Assembly (NCBI RefSeq): GCF_021432765.1
Contig: NZ_CP058908.1
Span: 3,858,747 to 3,922,746, forward strand
Direction of reading: 5' to 3'
From: Pseudomonas phenolilytica
Lineage (GTDB): Bacteria; Pseudomonadota; Gammaproteobacteria; Pseudomonadales; Pseudomonadaceae
Length of the DNA: 64,000 nt
Shown piece after piece: positions 55,591-64,000 of the stretch (the stretch's first letter is position 1; every line of letters starts with the position of its first letter). The position numbers were made by a program, and so were the translations under genes. Under the pieces are notes generated by a model. That model was not told the DNA's origin. It did not search any database and saw only the letters and a list, made by a program, of their open reading frames with translations.

Positions 55591-56007
55591 TTATTCGTAA
55601 TCAGTGCAAGCCTGACCGGCTGTGGCCTTTAACCCAAGTCGGGGACTGCCAGGCCGGCGGAAGGCGCAGTCACCTTTCGCCTCCTTGTGTATGAAGACCC
55701 CTCTCTTTGATTTGTGGGTCGTCTTCGGGCCAGTCCAGTACTTACAGCTACCGCAACGATTTAGGAGATGAGGGCTATCGATCGCCAGGTGATTGAGTTG
55801 AAAACTGGTCAGGTCGTTAGCTGCGCTCGCCCGGGGTCTCCTAGCGCTTGATCGCTCTTGCTTGTCCCGCTTTTCCTGCTTGTCGAACCAACCATGAATA
55901 ATCGGCGCAAGCACCACAGCCACGATCATGAACAGTGGTGACTTGGTCAGATCGCTAAGTAGAAGCGCGGCCCCGACCAAACCGCCTATCCATAGCCATC
56001 GCTTCAT
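55591..56007 (-). CDS. Hypothetical membrane protein with cysteine-rich tail
   Basis: A 138-residue protein: two closely spaced N-terminal membrane helices (WLWIGGLVGAALLLSDL and LFMIVAVVLAPIIHGWF), a basic linker, and a tail with CGSCKYW, then KEAKGDCAFRRPG and QACTDY, four cysteines that may bind metal. GAGGGAAAG precedes the ATG at 56007. Function unknown. Confidence 0.62.
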   Translation of the reverse strand: MKRWLWIGGLVGAALLLSDLTKSPLFMIVAVVLAPIIHGWFDKQEKRDKQERSSARRPRASAANDLTSFQLNHLAIDSPHLLNRCGSCKYWTGPKTTHKSKRGVFIHKEAKGDCAFRRPGSPRLGLKATAGQACTDYE

Positions 56008-56163
56008 TTCTTTCCCTCGAAATTCATATCCAAGCTAGATCGGCCAAAGGGCAGAATCCTTTAACGCCAAGAAAACTTCACCGCATGACGTAAAACGCAC
56101 CACGCGGGGCTTTTCGTTTCAGGTCCCTGCCCTAATTCCTCCACACCAACCGCACCCACGGCC

Positions 56164-57420
56164 CTACCGTACCACCATCAACTCATCCCACCTCGTCGTA
56201 TAACGCTGGCTCATCAGCTCACGCTTCATCGACCACTCAGCCGTGGCCGGGATGCGACCGAGACGAACCGTGCCCCTACCCTCACGCGCGTTGATTCGGT
56301 CGACAACTTCCATCAGCCGGTCGGCACCGAGTCGAGGTGCATCCGCGAACAGGTCGCCAGTGAATTCGCCGCGCTGACGCAGATCCATCAGCAGTACCTC
56401 TGCCTTGCTGTAGGCGTAGCCGAGCCGAAAAATCGCTTCCAACCCACGAACAGCCGCGGCGGCGAGCACCCGGGTGTCATCGGTGGGATATGGCAGAGGG
56501 CAGCTAATTGCGTTGGCGTAGCGCGGCTGATTGGGGTTGTGCATACCGGTGCGGATGGCCAACTGCAGCGCACCGGCCAGGCTATTCTGCGCGCGGAGCT
56601 TCTCGGCAGCCTTGGTGACGTAGGCCACGACAGCTTCGCGGATTGGGGCGATGTCACGCAGGCGGCTGCCGAACATCTTCGAGGAGCAGATCATCTGCCG
56701 GGGCGGTACCGCCTCCTCCAGATCGAGGCAGGAGATTCCGCGCAGCTCGCGCGCAGTTTTCTCCAGCACCACACTGAACTGCCGGCGCAGCGATGCCGGG
56801 TCGCATTGCGCCAGATCCCAGGCCGTTTGGATGCCCAGCGGACGCAGGCGAGCAGTTAGCCGTCGGCCAACGCCCCATACCTCGCCAACCTCTGTCATCC
56901 GCAACAGCCTGTCGCGCCGCTCCGGGTCACGCAGGTCGATCACGCCGCCGGACTTGCGCCAGGTCTTCGCTGCCCAGTTGGCGAGCTTGGCCAAGGTCTT
57001 CGTCGGCCCGATCCCAACCCCCACCGGTATACCGGTCCAGCGCAGCACTCGCTCTCGCGCCTCATGCCCCAGCGGCAACAGGTCGCCCGTCATCCCTGCC
57101 AGGTCGGCGAACGCCTCGTCGATGCTGTACACCTCGATACGCGGAAACATCCCCTCCAACGTCGTCATCACCCGGGCACTCATCTGCCCGTAAAGCTCAT
57201 AGTTGCTTGAGAAACAGACCACGCCCCACTCGCGCATCTGGTCGCGCCATTGGAAATACGGAGCGCCCATCGGAATGCCGAGCCGTTTGGCCTCTCGGGT
57301 ACGAGCGATTACGCAGCCGTCGTTGTTGCTCAGCACCACGACCGGTACGCCATCCAGCCACGGACGGTAGACGCGTTCACATGAGCAGTAGAACGAGTTG
57401 CAGTCGATCAGCGCGAACAT
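56164..57420 (-). CDS. umuC: Translesion DNA polymerase V catalytic subunit UmuC
   Basis: A 418-residue Y-family polymerase: [20 protein letters not shown] (first metal site), [11 protein letters not shown] (catalytic Asp-Glu), and [19 protein letters not shown] (HhH region). The C-terminal little-finger and UmuC-specific tail are present. It overlaps umuD by 13 bp. Element-borne umuDC (RulAB/ImpAB-like) raises SOS mutagenesis and DNA damage tolerance. Confidence 0.93.
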   Translation of the reverse strand: MFALIDCNSFYCSCERVYRPWLDGVPVVVLSNNDGCVIARTREAKRLGIPMGAPYFQWRDQMREWGVVCFSSNYELYGQMSARVMTTLEGMFPRIEVYSIDEAFADLAGMTGDLLPLGHEARERVLRWTGIPVGVGIGPTKTLAKLANWAAKTWRKSGGVIDLRDPERRDRLLRMTEVGEVWGVGRRLTARLRPLGIQTAWDLAQCDPASLRRQFSVVLEKTARELRGISCLDLEEAVPPRQMICSSKMFGSRLRDIAPIREAVVAYVTKAAEKLRAQNSLAGALQLAIRTGMHNPNQPRYANAISCPLPYPTDDTRVLAAAAVRGLEAIFRLGYAYSKAEVLLMDLRQRGEFTGDLFADAPRLGADRLMEVVDRINAREGRGTVRLGRIPATAEWSMKRELMSQRYTTRWDELMVVR

Positions 57421-57833
57421 AGCTGGTGCAGATTGTGAGTGGCCACACCCCAAACGTGCAGGGACTCGGTAACGCGGATAGCGCGGTAATCGGGATTCTC
57501 GGCCTGCAGCCACACGCCTTCCTGCGACACCTGCAGTCGTTTAACAGTCATGCCGCCGTCGACGTAGGCAACGACAATGTGCCCGGCGCGCGCCTCCAGT
57601 GCCCGGTTCACCACGAGCACATCGCCGTCGTAAATGCCGGCGCCGACCATACTGGGCCCCTCTACCCTCACCAGATAGACGTGTGGCGTACGCAGGTCGA
57701 CCAGCTCATCAATAGATAGCGTGACCTCCTCATAGTCCGCCGCGGGCGAAGGAAAGCCCGCGGGAACGCGAGTGTCGACGAACTGGAGGAATGTTGACGA
57801 CGGGCCAAGCTGGCCGAGGATAGTGGCGCGCAT
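57408..57833 (-). CDS. umuD: Pol V accessory protein UmuD (S24 peptidase)
   Basis: A 141-residue LexA-like self-cleaving protein. The cleavage site is Ala25-Gly26 ([12 protein letters not shown]); catalytic Ser61 in [15 protein letters not shown] and Lys98 in GGMTVKRL. RecA-stimulated cleavage to UmuD' activates Pol V. A LexA box lies 19 bp upstream of the start. Confidence 0.93.
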   Translation of the reverse strand: MRATILGQLGPSSTFLQFVDTRVPAGFPSPAADYEEVTLSIDELVDLRTPHVYLVRVEGPSMVGAGIYDGDVLVVNRALEARAGHIVVAYVDGGMTVKRLQVSQEGVWLQAENPDYRAIRVTESLHVWGVATHNLHQLCSR

Positions 57834-57851
57834 GATACTGCTCTGCGATTA

Positions 57852-57867
57852 CTGTATATGCGTACAG
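57852..57867. promoter_or_regulatory. LexA (SOS) box between umuD and yedK
   Basis: CTGTATATGCGTACAG fits CTG-N10-CAG with an AT-rich flank. It is 19 bp before umuD and 67 bp before yedK, so it could repress both divergent genes until DNA damage. Confidence 0.88.
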
Positions 57868-57933
57868 TAAACCGTGAGCACTTCATGCGGTCAATGAAGT
57901 AAGGCAGCCATCCGATAGCAGGCTGGAGGGGAT

Positions 57934-58638
57934 ATGTGCGGTCGCTTTACACAGTACCGAACAGCGGTCGAGTACCTAGATGCGCTGCGCTATGACAAGC
58001 CGATCGAAAGCGCCATCAATCCAGAGCCGATAGACCGCTTCAACGTAGCGCCGCGCTCGAAGGTAATGATTTTCTACGAGACAGACACCGGCTTACGAAT
58101 GGCGCGGTTACCGTGGGGCTATCAGCCATTTTGGGCAATGGGAAAACGACCGCCAGCCATCAACGCGCGTGTCGAGACGGCAGCGACCAGCCGGTTTTTC
58201 CGAGACATCTGGGCCACCGGTCGAACGCTAGTTGCGGCAGATGGGTGGTTCGAGTGGGTAAAAGACCCCACCGACCCGAAGAAGAAACAGCCTTACTACA
58301 TCCGTCGCAAGGACGGCGCGCCGCTATGGTTCGCCGCGCTGGCTCAGCTGGATCGCACCGGCCTGACCGATCACAACGGGGATGGGTTCGTAATCATCAC
58401 CGCCGACAGCGACCAGGGGATGCTAGACATCCATGATCGACGGCCTGTCGTGTTTGAGGCTGACCGCGCGCGAGAATGGATCGAGCCGGACCTGTCTTTA
58501 GAACGAGCCGAGGAGCTGGCTCGCGACTTGGCATTACCGGTCGACGCCTTCGAATGGTTCGCTGTAGATAAGGCAGTCGGCAACGTTCGTAATGAGGGGC
58601 GGCATCTGATCGAGCCGACATCCGCACCCTTGCTCTGA
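57934..58638 (+). CDS. yedK: SOS-response-associated peptidase YedK (HMCES)
   Basis: A 234-residue SRAP-domain protein that crosslinks to abasic sites in single-stranded DNA. Cys2 (MCGRFTQY) is the reactive residue; RFNVAPRSK, NARVETAATSRFF and GWFEWVK are family signatures, and LDIHDRRPVVF carries the active-site His. It shares the LexA box with umuDC, giving a compact DNA-damage cassette. Confidence 0.92.
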   Translation: MCGRFTQYRTAVEYLDALRYDKPIESAINPEPIDRFNVAPRSKVMIFYETDTGLRMARLPWGYQPFWAMGKRPPAINARVETAATSRFFRDIWATGRTLVAADGWFEWVKDPTDPKKKQPYYIRRKDGAPLWFAALAQLDRTGLTDHNGDGFVIITADSDQGMLDIHDRRPVVFEADRAREWIEPDLSLERAEELARDLALPVDAFEWFAVDKAVGNVRNEGRHLIEPTSAPLL

Positions 58639-58671
58639 CCCTAGGTTCGGGCTTCGTTCCAGCAGGCGCTC

Positions 58672-59016
58672 TTAGTAGTGCCCCGATTTGGTCCCGCCGC
58701 ACATCATGCACTTGCTGTAATCGCCCCAACGGCCTTCAAGGTGCCTGACGAATCCGCCGCATCGATGACAACCGCCATCGGCGCCGTTCTCCCATCGGTA
58801 CAGGAGGACCAAGCGCCAGGCGAACCAAAGAGCGCCCAAACCAGATAGTCCGGCCAGAAACCACCTGGCAGGGACAATCACCGTCTCAAGCGTCGGGCTA
58901 AGGGTGTCCATCGCGCCGCCGGTGAAGGCCAGCAGAGCGAGCCCGAGCAGCATGAGTGCCGTTGGTAGCGCGAATAGCCGAACAGATCGCTCGACAGCCG
59001 TTACGTTGATTTCCAC
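58672..59016 (-). CDS. Small membrane protein with zinc-ribbon-like tail
   Basis: A 114-residue protein with two membrane helices (LFALPTALMLLGLALLAFTG and WFLAGLSGLGALWFAWRLVLL) and a C-terminal CHRC...CMMC pair suggesting a zinc ribbon. The GTG at 59016 is chosen because GGAGGT lies 7 nt upstream. It converges on yedK. Function unknown. Confidence 0.65.
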   Translation of the reverse strand: MEINVTAVERSVRLFALPTALMLLGLALLAFTGGAMDTLSPTLETVIVPARWFLAGLSGLGALWFAWRLVLLYRWENGADGGCHRCGGFVRHLEGRWGDYSKCMMCGGTKSGHY

Positions 59017-59216
59017 CTGAAATACCTCCGTGTATGTGATAGCCAAACGCTAGCCATAAAGCGCGTGGTTGTCTCCCCTGGGGGAATCTGACGTGTCTAC
59101 TTTTCGCACGGGTTCTTCCTCTCGGCGCTATCGCAGCCCCGTCCCGGCAATCCCCACACCCGCAAATACTGGATACCCAACCAGTAAAAAGCTTGCATAA
59201 GGCCAAATCGAGAGTA

Positions 59217-59239
59217 ACATGACGTTAATTACGACATGT
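59217..59239. promoter_or_regulatory. 23-bp dyad upstream of right-hand operon
   Basis: ACATGACGT (59217-59225) and ACGACATGT (59231-59239) pair over 8 of 9 positions with a TAATT spacer. It lies 27 bp before the first gene of the rightward operon and is a likely operator or activator site. Confidence 0.65.
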
Positions 59240-59265
59240 CTTGTTGATTTACAGTGAGGCAGCTT

Positions 59266-59442
59266 ATGAGCACTATCGACAAGCCGAGAGGCCGCCAGGT
59301 GCGCCCCAACCGAGCCGAACTAACCGCAGCCTGGTCACGCATTCGTGATGCGGCAGATAAGGGCAGCATTCCCGCCAGCGCCCTTCTCATCGCACTTAGC
59401 GAGAACAAGCCCTTTGTCAGCTGCCGGGAGCTTTTCGTATGA
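59266..59442 (+). CDS. Small phage protein (58 aa)
   Basis: A 58-residue basic protein (MSTIDKPRGRQVRPNRAELT). GAGG precedes the ATG at 59266; the stop overlaps the next ATG by 4 bp. First gene of the right-hand operon. Unknown. Confidence 0.6.
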   Translation: MSTIDKPRGRQVRPNRAELTAAWSRIRDAADKGSIPASALLIALSENKPFVSCRELFV

Positions 59443-59624
59443 GCACCAGAGCCGCACAACTCGCAAACAAGCGCGACGACATACAGCGGCTCGCCGAGCA
59501 GCGAGGCCTGCAGATTGAAACGCTTCCCTCTGGCCACATTCGCGTCTTTGGCGTTGGCGTCGATATCCGCGTGGTCGACCTGGCGTACCTGAGCAGCTAC
59601 GACCTGCTCCCGGCGACCCGATGA
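59439..59624 (+). CDS. Small phage protein (61 aa)
   Basis: A 61-residue protein (LANKRDDIQRLAEQRGLQIE, then HIRVFGVGVDIRVVDLAYL) overlapped by 4 bp at each side. Unknown. Confidence 0.62.
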   Translation: MSTRAAQLANKRDDIQRLAEQRGLQIETLPSGHIRVFGVGVDIRVVDLAYLSSYDLLPATR

Positions 59625-59830
59625 GCGCGCTCGCCATCACCGCGCATGACCCGCACCCAAGGCCCTTCCACAAGGGATTTGCACCGAAGTATCACGCTCG
59701 CCTAAAGCACGACGGCCGGACCCTGGCAGTGCTCCAAGGCGATACCCAGGAGAGCGCATTCAGCCGCGCCGAGCGCCTAACTGAAGCTCTCTTACTCAAT
59801 CGCAGCAGCGTCTCGATCGAAGACGCCTGA
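59621..59830 (+). CDS. Small phage protein (69 aa)
   Basis: A 69-residue protein (KGFAPKYHARLKHDGRTLAV) beginning with an ATGA overlap. Unknown; its place between coupled frames supports it. Confidence 0.62.
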   Translation: MSALAITAHDPHPRPFHKGFAPKYHARLKHDGRTLAVLQGDTQESAFSRAERLTEALLLNRSSVSIEDA

Positions 59831-59846
59831 CTCAAGGAGACATACC

Positions 59847-60701
59847 GTGTTCGGACTGAAACTGCTCAGCGAGCCTCAAGAACCCACCCTCGAAGATCAG
59901 CTTGAAGAAGCGCACGCGCTCGCTGATTCCTTGCGCAGCGAAATCGAAGCCGCAACGAACGACAGCACAGCTGCCAAGCGTCCCATCAGTGGGATGCACG
60001 ACGATCTCCGCGCCACTGAAGGCGAGATTGATCGGCTCGGCCGCGAAATCGTGAAGCGCGACGACCTGCTGAATTGGAAGGCGGCGCGAGACAGCGCCGA
60101 CGCAGACATCAAGGCCGCTAAGAAAGAGATGGACGCAGCAGGCAAAGCCCTGGCGGCGCTTGATGCTGACTATGAAAAGGCGAGTGCCAAACTGACCAAG
60201 CTGCAAGCCGCTGCCGATGCAGAACTCGCCGAGGCCAAACATAGCGAGAGCCAAGCTGCAGAGGCCTACGCAGCCGCAATGGCGCAGGGCAGCGAGTCTG
60301 AAGAAGCCGCCGCCCTGGACACGCTAAATGGTCGTTCCGAAGCGCTTGAGCAGGTCCAGCGCAAGACCGCTCGGCAGGCCGTCATCCTCCAAGCACTGCA
60401 AAGTCAGGTCGATTCGATTGAGCAGAAGCGTGCCGCTGAAAGGCAGCGCTTTGAGAGCGCCCGCGAGCGCCGGCTGCTCGCCGTACGACACAAGCTCGGC
60501 GCACGGTGGGACGCGATGGCAAGCGAGATGTCGGAGCTGGCCGCTCAAATCGTCGCCGTGGATTGGGCAATTAGCCGCAATTCTCGGGCGATGGACGACC
60601 TGCACATCCCCGTCACTGCGAAAGACGGTGGTGCGCCGATTACTGCGAGGAAAGTACGAGACTCCAGCGGCGCCATTGATGTCGACGCGCTGCGTCCCTG
60701 A
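59847..60701 (+). CDS. Coiled-coil phage protein
   Basis: A 284-residue protein, charged and alanine-rich, with long heptad regions from about residue 18 to 220 (LEEAHALADSLRSEIEAATN; DADYEKASAKLTKLQAAADA). The last 60 residues (AQIVAVDWAISRNSRAMDDL) are less regular. It starts at GTG after AAGGAGA. A structural or scaffolding role in the tail or head region is plausible but unproven. Confidence 0.68.
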   Translation: MFGLKLLSEPQEPTLEDQLEEAHALADSLRSEIEAATNDSTAAKRPISGMHDDLRATEGEIDRLGREIVKRDDLLNWKAARDSADADIKAAKKEMDAAGKALAALDADYEKASAKLTKLQAAADAELAEAKHSESQAAEAYAAAMAQGSESEEAAALDTLNGRSEALEQVQRKTARQAVILQALQSQVDSIEQKRAAERQRFESARERRLLAVRHKLGARWDAMASEMSELAAQIVAVDWAISRNSRAMDDLHIPVTAKDGGAPITARKVRDSSGAIDVDALRP

Positions 60702-60840
60702 GTAAACCTGCAAGGCGCCCAGTCGGCCAGTGGCGTAGTAACCCCGACAGCCGGCGCGCTCCTACCTTTGGGGGCGGTGGTCGGCACTACTCCAGGCAAC
60801 TCATGCCAACCGCGACCGCCCGCCCCAAGAGGACAGCGCC

Positions 60841-61038
60841 ATGACCATCGATCTCAACAATGATTTTCTGCTGGACGGGGCTATCCGTTACGCCCTGGCG
60901 GATATGGAGAAGCAGCGCGATTGCTTGCTCCGAGCCTTAGCAGGAAGCCAGGTCGACCGAGAATTCGTCCGCGGCATATTGAATCTTGCTCTCCCACTCA
61001 TGGAGGACGGGGAATGTCTCGCTACCTCGGCGCACTAA
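60841..61038 (+). CDS. Small phage protein upstream of tape measure (65 aa)
   Basis: A 65-residue protein (LLDGAIRYALADMEKQRDCL, then LLRALAGSQVDREFV). It overlaps the next gene by 25 bp in another frame. QRxxLLxALAG also occurs in the next protein, suggesting the two derive from one domain. The position just before the tape measure recalls tail assembly chaperones. Confidence 0.55.
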   Translation: MTIDLNNDFLLDGAIRYALADMEKQRDCLLRALAGSQVDREFVRGILNLALPLMEDGECLATSAH

Positions 61039-61352
61039 TCGACCTGGCCTTCGATTTGTGGGATGAGGCGCGAGAACTACTGTTTGATCGCCTTAATAAG
61101 CCAGAACGGTCAATCAGCACGCCCCAACCGAATTTTGTCATCGCCGAGCGTACAGAAGACCGAGCACTCGACGAGGTTTTGCTCGTCGCTCTTGAGGAGC
61201 TGAATCTAAGGGCTCCCGGTATGGATCCAGACGACGTGACAACGCAGCGCACGCATCTGCTTGCAGCGCTAGCTGGCAATAAGGAGCACCGACTCATAGC
61301 AGCGCAAGTCCTCAAGGATCTTCACGTCGAAACAGAAGGGGCCGTCCAGTGA
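61014..61352 (+). CDS. Small phage protein upstream of tape measure (112 aa)
   Basis: A 112-residue acidic protein: MSRYLGALIDLAFDLWDEAR at the start, and a C-terminal QRTHLLAALAGNKEHRLIAA motif shared with the preceding 65-residue protein. GGAGGACGGGGA precedes the ATG at 61014, and it overlaps the tape-measure start by 4 bp. A tail chaperone role is possible from position only. Confidence 0.6.
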   Translation: MSRYLGALIDLAFDLWDEARELLFDRLNKPERSISTPQPNFVIAERTEDRALDEVLLVALEELNLRAPGMDPDDVTTQRTHLLAALAGNKEHRLIAAQVLKDLHVETEGAVQ

Positions 61353-63394
61353 AAAACGTAGCAACGCAGGTCGTCATCGACGGTAAGAACAACACGCGCT
61401 CTGCCTTCGACGACCTCAACCGCCAGATTGACCAGACCAATCAAAAACTGGCCGTAGCCGGCAGGGTTTTTAAGGCTGCCTTTTCAGCTGCCGCTGTTAC
61501 TGCCGCAGCTCGAAGCTACTCGACGCTGGCAGACCAAAGCACCCAGATCAATTCTCGGTTGAAGCTGACGGCGAGGTCCCAGGAAGAATTCAACCGCGCG
61601 CTAGGCGATGTGCGCCGGATTGCGAACGAAAACGGCGCCTCGATTACGTCGGTCACGCAGCTATATTCCCGCCTAACCCCCGCTCTGCGCGAAGCCGGTC
61701 GCAGCCAAACCGACGTCGCCAAGGTGACCGAGGCAGTTACCAAGGCAATGCGCATCTCTGGCGCGTCAGCATCAGAGTCCGCTTCAGGTATCCAACAGTT
61801 CGCCCAGGCCCTGGGGGCCGGTGTGCTGCGCGGTGACGAGTTCAACAGCATCGCTGAAACCGCGCCACGCCTGATGCAGGCGCTGGCTGATGGGCTTGGT
61901 GTACCAGTAGGAAAGCTGCGCGAGATGGCCGCCGCGGGCCAGCTTACGGCCGAAGTTGTCACGAATGCGTTGCTCACTCAGCTGCCTAAACTGACGGCCG
62001 AGTTCGAGGCGATGGGCGAAACGTTCGGCACGGCCGGACAGCGTCTTGAGAACGCTGCTATCGATATGGTCGGCGCCTTCGACAAGATGACCGGCGCATC
62101 TTCAGCGGCCACGAAGGCAATGAATGACCTTGCCGAAGCCATGAACAAGGTTTCGAGCGGTGAGTTCCTCGATACCTTCCGTGACGAGAAGCAGACAGTA
62201 GGCGGAATCAACACCGAGATATCGGTTCTGCTCTCCAAGCTTCGCGAGCTCAACAGCCAGCGAGACAAGCTGAAGAGCGGAAACTGGTTCGAACGCTTGG
62301 CTATGTCGCTGAGGGGAGTCACAGAGGAATCCATCAAGACCGAGGAGCAGCAAACCAAGCGGCAGATTCAATCGCTCCGTGACCAACTGAAGGGGCGGGC
62401 CGACGTAAACGAAGAGATATCGGCTGAAGAAAAAGCCCACGGCGACCGGATTGGCCAGCTGAAAGCCAATCAGCTTGAGTCCCTGAAGAAGAACTTAAGC
62501 GACGAAGAAAAGGCGCAGAAGGCTGCCAACGACAGAATGGCAAGCCTCAAAGCCGAACGCCTCCGGATTGAGGAAGAGTTCGCCACCTCGATTAACAAGA
62601 CGAGTGCAGGAGCAAGCGGAGAGCCGAGTTTCAACGGCGCCATGGGCCTGAAAGCCGGGGCGCGCGAATCCCTCCTGGTCGATAAGAACGGCGAGCAGAC
62701 AGTGCGCCAGGCGAGAGAAGCGCTATCCATCCTGGAACAGCTCGAATCGGCCGGCGTGAATAGCTACGGATTCAAAGGCCTGAAGGAAGAGCTGCAAGCA
62801 CTAGCGTTAGCTGGTAATGACCTGCAGCAGCAACAGGCACAAGAGAACATCGACCAGATTGGTAGCAGCATCGACTCGCTGAAAACGAAGATCGACAGCC
62901 TGCCTAAGGTGGTCGTCGGCTTCGAGTACTCATCGGAAGACGACGCGACTATCAGAGGGATGATCGACCAGCTTGCGGTTGATCTGACGAGGCGGCTCAC
63001 CATTCCCGTCAATGTCACCGGGCAGGCCGGCGCCATTAACAGTGATGTTCCGGATGTCCCGCAGTACGCAACTGGCGGCTACATCAGCGGCCCCGGCACC
63101 GGAACCAGCGACAGCATCCCGGCGCTCCTCTCGAATGGCGAGTACGTCATACGGGCGGCAGCCGTACGCAAGCTGGGCAAGAACGCGCTCGACCTACTCA
63201 ACCGCGGGATCCACATCCCACGGTTTGCCGATGGCGGGATGGTTGGGACCGTTGCGAGCTTAGACACCGGGCCGCGCAATCTCGGATCGCTTGATATCAA
63301 CCTCGGCGGCGATACGTTCCAAGTGCTGGCGGACTCCGCCCAAGCCGACCAGCTGCGCCTGGCCGCTAAGAAGTTCGGTCGCACCCACCGATGA
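61349..63394 (+). CDS. Phage tail tape-measure protein
   Basis: A 681-residue protein. The N-terminal tape-measure domain includes GVLRGDEFNSIAETAPRLMQ and GVPVGKLREMAAAGQLTAEV. A long charged helical middle follows, then a glycine-rich C-terminus (YATGGYISGPGTGTSDSIPA, RFADGGMVG). It sets tail length and fills the tail tube. It shows this element is a prophage or prophage-derived. It is followed at once by a disrupted S49 peptidase gene, an unusual order. Confidence 0.88.
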   Translation: MKNVATQVVIDGKNNTRSAFDDLNRQIDQTNQKLAVAGRVFKAAFSAAAVTAAARSYSTLADQSTQINSRLKLTARSQEEFNRALGDVRRIANENGASITSVTQLYSRLTPALREAGRSQTDVAKVTEAVTKAMRISGASASESASGIQQFAQALGAGVLRGDEFNSIAETAPRLMQALADGLGVPVGKLREMAAAGQLTAEVVTNALLTQLPKLTAEFEAMGETFGTAGQRLENAAIDMVGAFDKMTGASSAATKAMNDLAEAMNKVSSGEFLDTFRDEKQTVGGINTEISVLLSKLRELNSQRDKLKSGNWFERLAMSLRGVTEESIKTEEQQTKRQIQSLRDQLKGRADVNEEISAEEKAHGDRIGQLKANQLESLKKNLSDEEKAQKAANDRMASLKAERLRIEEEFATSINKTSAGASGEPSFNGAMGLKAGARESLLVDKNGEQTVRQAREALSILEQLESAGVNSYGFKGLKEELQALALAGNDLQQQQAQENIDQIGSSIDSLKTKIDSLPKVVVGFEYSSEDDATIRGMIDQLAVDLTRRLTIPVNVTGQAGAINSDVPDVPQYATGGYISGPGTGTSDSIPALLSNGEYVIRAAAVRKLGKNALDLLNRGIHIPRFADGGMVGTVASLDTGPRNLGSLDINLGGDTFQVLADSAQADQLRLAAKKFGRTHR

Positions 63395-63401
63395 CCCGCT
63401 C

Positions 63402-64000
63402 ATGATAGATATCCTCACGTCCGCAACAGACAGTCGGTGGCTCCTCGTCCCATGGCTTAATGATGAGATGGCTCAACCCCTGCAGACAGTCCAAGCCTTC
63501 CAGCTGACTCACAGCCATCGCCTACCGGGCACGCTCGTTACGATGACGGCGAACGGTACCGCGATCATTCATATCATTGGCCCGATCCTACGTTATGCGA
63601 ACCGCAAGTACGTCAGCACGGAACAGTTAGCTCTCGACTTCAAAGCTGCTTTGGATAGCACTGCTGTGCGGTCGATCGTGCTCAACGTGACAGTCCCGGC
63701 GGCCAAGTTGCAGGCATCAATAGCAGCCGAACTGATCTACCGGGCGCGCCCAAGAAAGCGAATCACGGCCTATGTCGTTGGCACTGCCAGCAAGCGCGGC
63801 TTACTGGATCGCCAGCGCAGCGCATCGGATCGTGATCGACGAAACCGCCCGGTCGGCGGTATCGGCGCGGTGGCAGAGTACGCCGGCGCACCGGCACCCT
63901 TCAGATCGTCAGCCGCAATGCTCCGACACGCGACCGGATCTATCTACCGAGCAATCCGCGCGAAGGTAGCCGAGACGATCGATGCGATCGGGAGTTTTTT
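63402..64000 (+). pseudogene. S49-family (phage protease/SppA-like) peptidase gene split over three frames
   Basis: Frame of the ATG at 63402 gives a phage S49 peptidase start (PLQTVQAFQLTHSHRLPGTL, IIGPILRYANRKYVS, LALDFKAALDSTAVRSIVLN). At about 63688 the match jumps: DSPGGQVAGIN is one frame over, AAELIYRARPRKRITAYVVG returns, SAAYWIASAAHRIVIDETA (with the nucleophilic Ser region) is in the third frame from 63793, VGGIGAVAEY is back at 63852, LQIVSRNAP shifts again, RPDLSTEQ again, RAKVAETIDAIGSF again. At least six frame changes lie in under 300 bp. Runs off the window end. Confidence 0.75.

Noticed and set aside
55363..55632. 89-codon frame after the csrA-like gene
   Set aside because: It runs through a strong terminator hairpin and shows no family resemblance.
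60769..60830. Long imperfect hairpin before the 65-residue gene
   Set aside because: Arms GGGGGCGGTGGTCG and CGACCGCCCGCCCC pair only with mismatches across a long loop in a GC-rich stretch; could be chance.

Overview
This window reads as a high-GC Pseudomonas-type chromosome, most like the Pseudomonas stutzeri (Stutzerimonas) group. The evidence is the gene order itself: an N-acetylglutaminylglutamine amide (NAGGN) osmoprotectant operon, a yjcH-actP acetate transport pair, minCDE followed by a pseudouridine synthase and an M18 aminopeptidase, prc, and a Pseudomonas-style flagellar block with cheV-cheR-flgB...flgL on one strand and flgA-flgM-flgN-flgZ on the other. The species is inferred from gene content and was not checked against a database.

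Layout. 1-3090: end of mnmC, a haem-binding periplasmic protein, a TauE-type exporter, a DUF1127 protein and a divergent LysR regulator. 3176-10995: the three-gene NAGGN operon followed by a 7TM hybrid histidine kinase. 11007-16034: a YheU-like protein, a conserved hypothetical, an MFS exporter, an SDR dehydrogenase, then actP and yjcH. 16503-22242: an exported hydrolase overlapping an MlaA-like gene, an LpxL acyltransferase, minC, minD, minE and a pseudouridine synthase. 22329-29335: aminopeptidase, quinone oxidoreductase, Prc protease, a three-gene unit (XRE regulator, unknown protein, Sel1 protein), a DUF1232 membrane protein and a ComEA-like protein. 29458-45403: flagellar hook, rod, ring, junction and chemotaxis genes, with recognisable sigma-54 promoters before flgB, flgF and possibly flgA, and a FliA promoter before flgM.

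45501-64000 is a mobile element that continues past the window. Its left end is the 3' half of a tRNA-Arg(CCU) gene with no 5' half, followed by paired direct repeats and a tyrosine integrase. The element carries an excisionase-type gene, many short overlapping phage genes, a PrtN-family activator, a NYN-domain protein, an HsdR-N nuclease-like protein, a ClpP/SppA-fold serine protease homologue, a thermonuclease, a lipoprotein, a CsrA-like regulator, an SOS cassette (umuD-umuC and divergent yedK sharing a LexA box), and a tail region ending in a tape-measure protein and an S49 peptidase gene split among three reading frames.

The most unusual signal is noncoding: about fourteen consecutive inverted repeats in roughly 400 bp (51517-51914), mostly with a 6-nt spacer and with arm sequences that change from unit to unit while pairing is kept. 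It lies between the divergent NYN and HsdR-N genes. Two smaller sets of dyads (three GTTCA-N5-TGAAC sites at 49178-49298, and three GTG...CAC dyads whose fourth base covaries at 50271-50360) lie in the same element. None of these explains itself from the neighbouring coding genes, and they are the best candidates for something undescribed.
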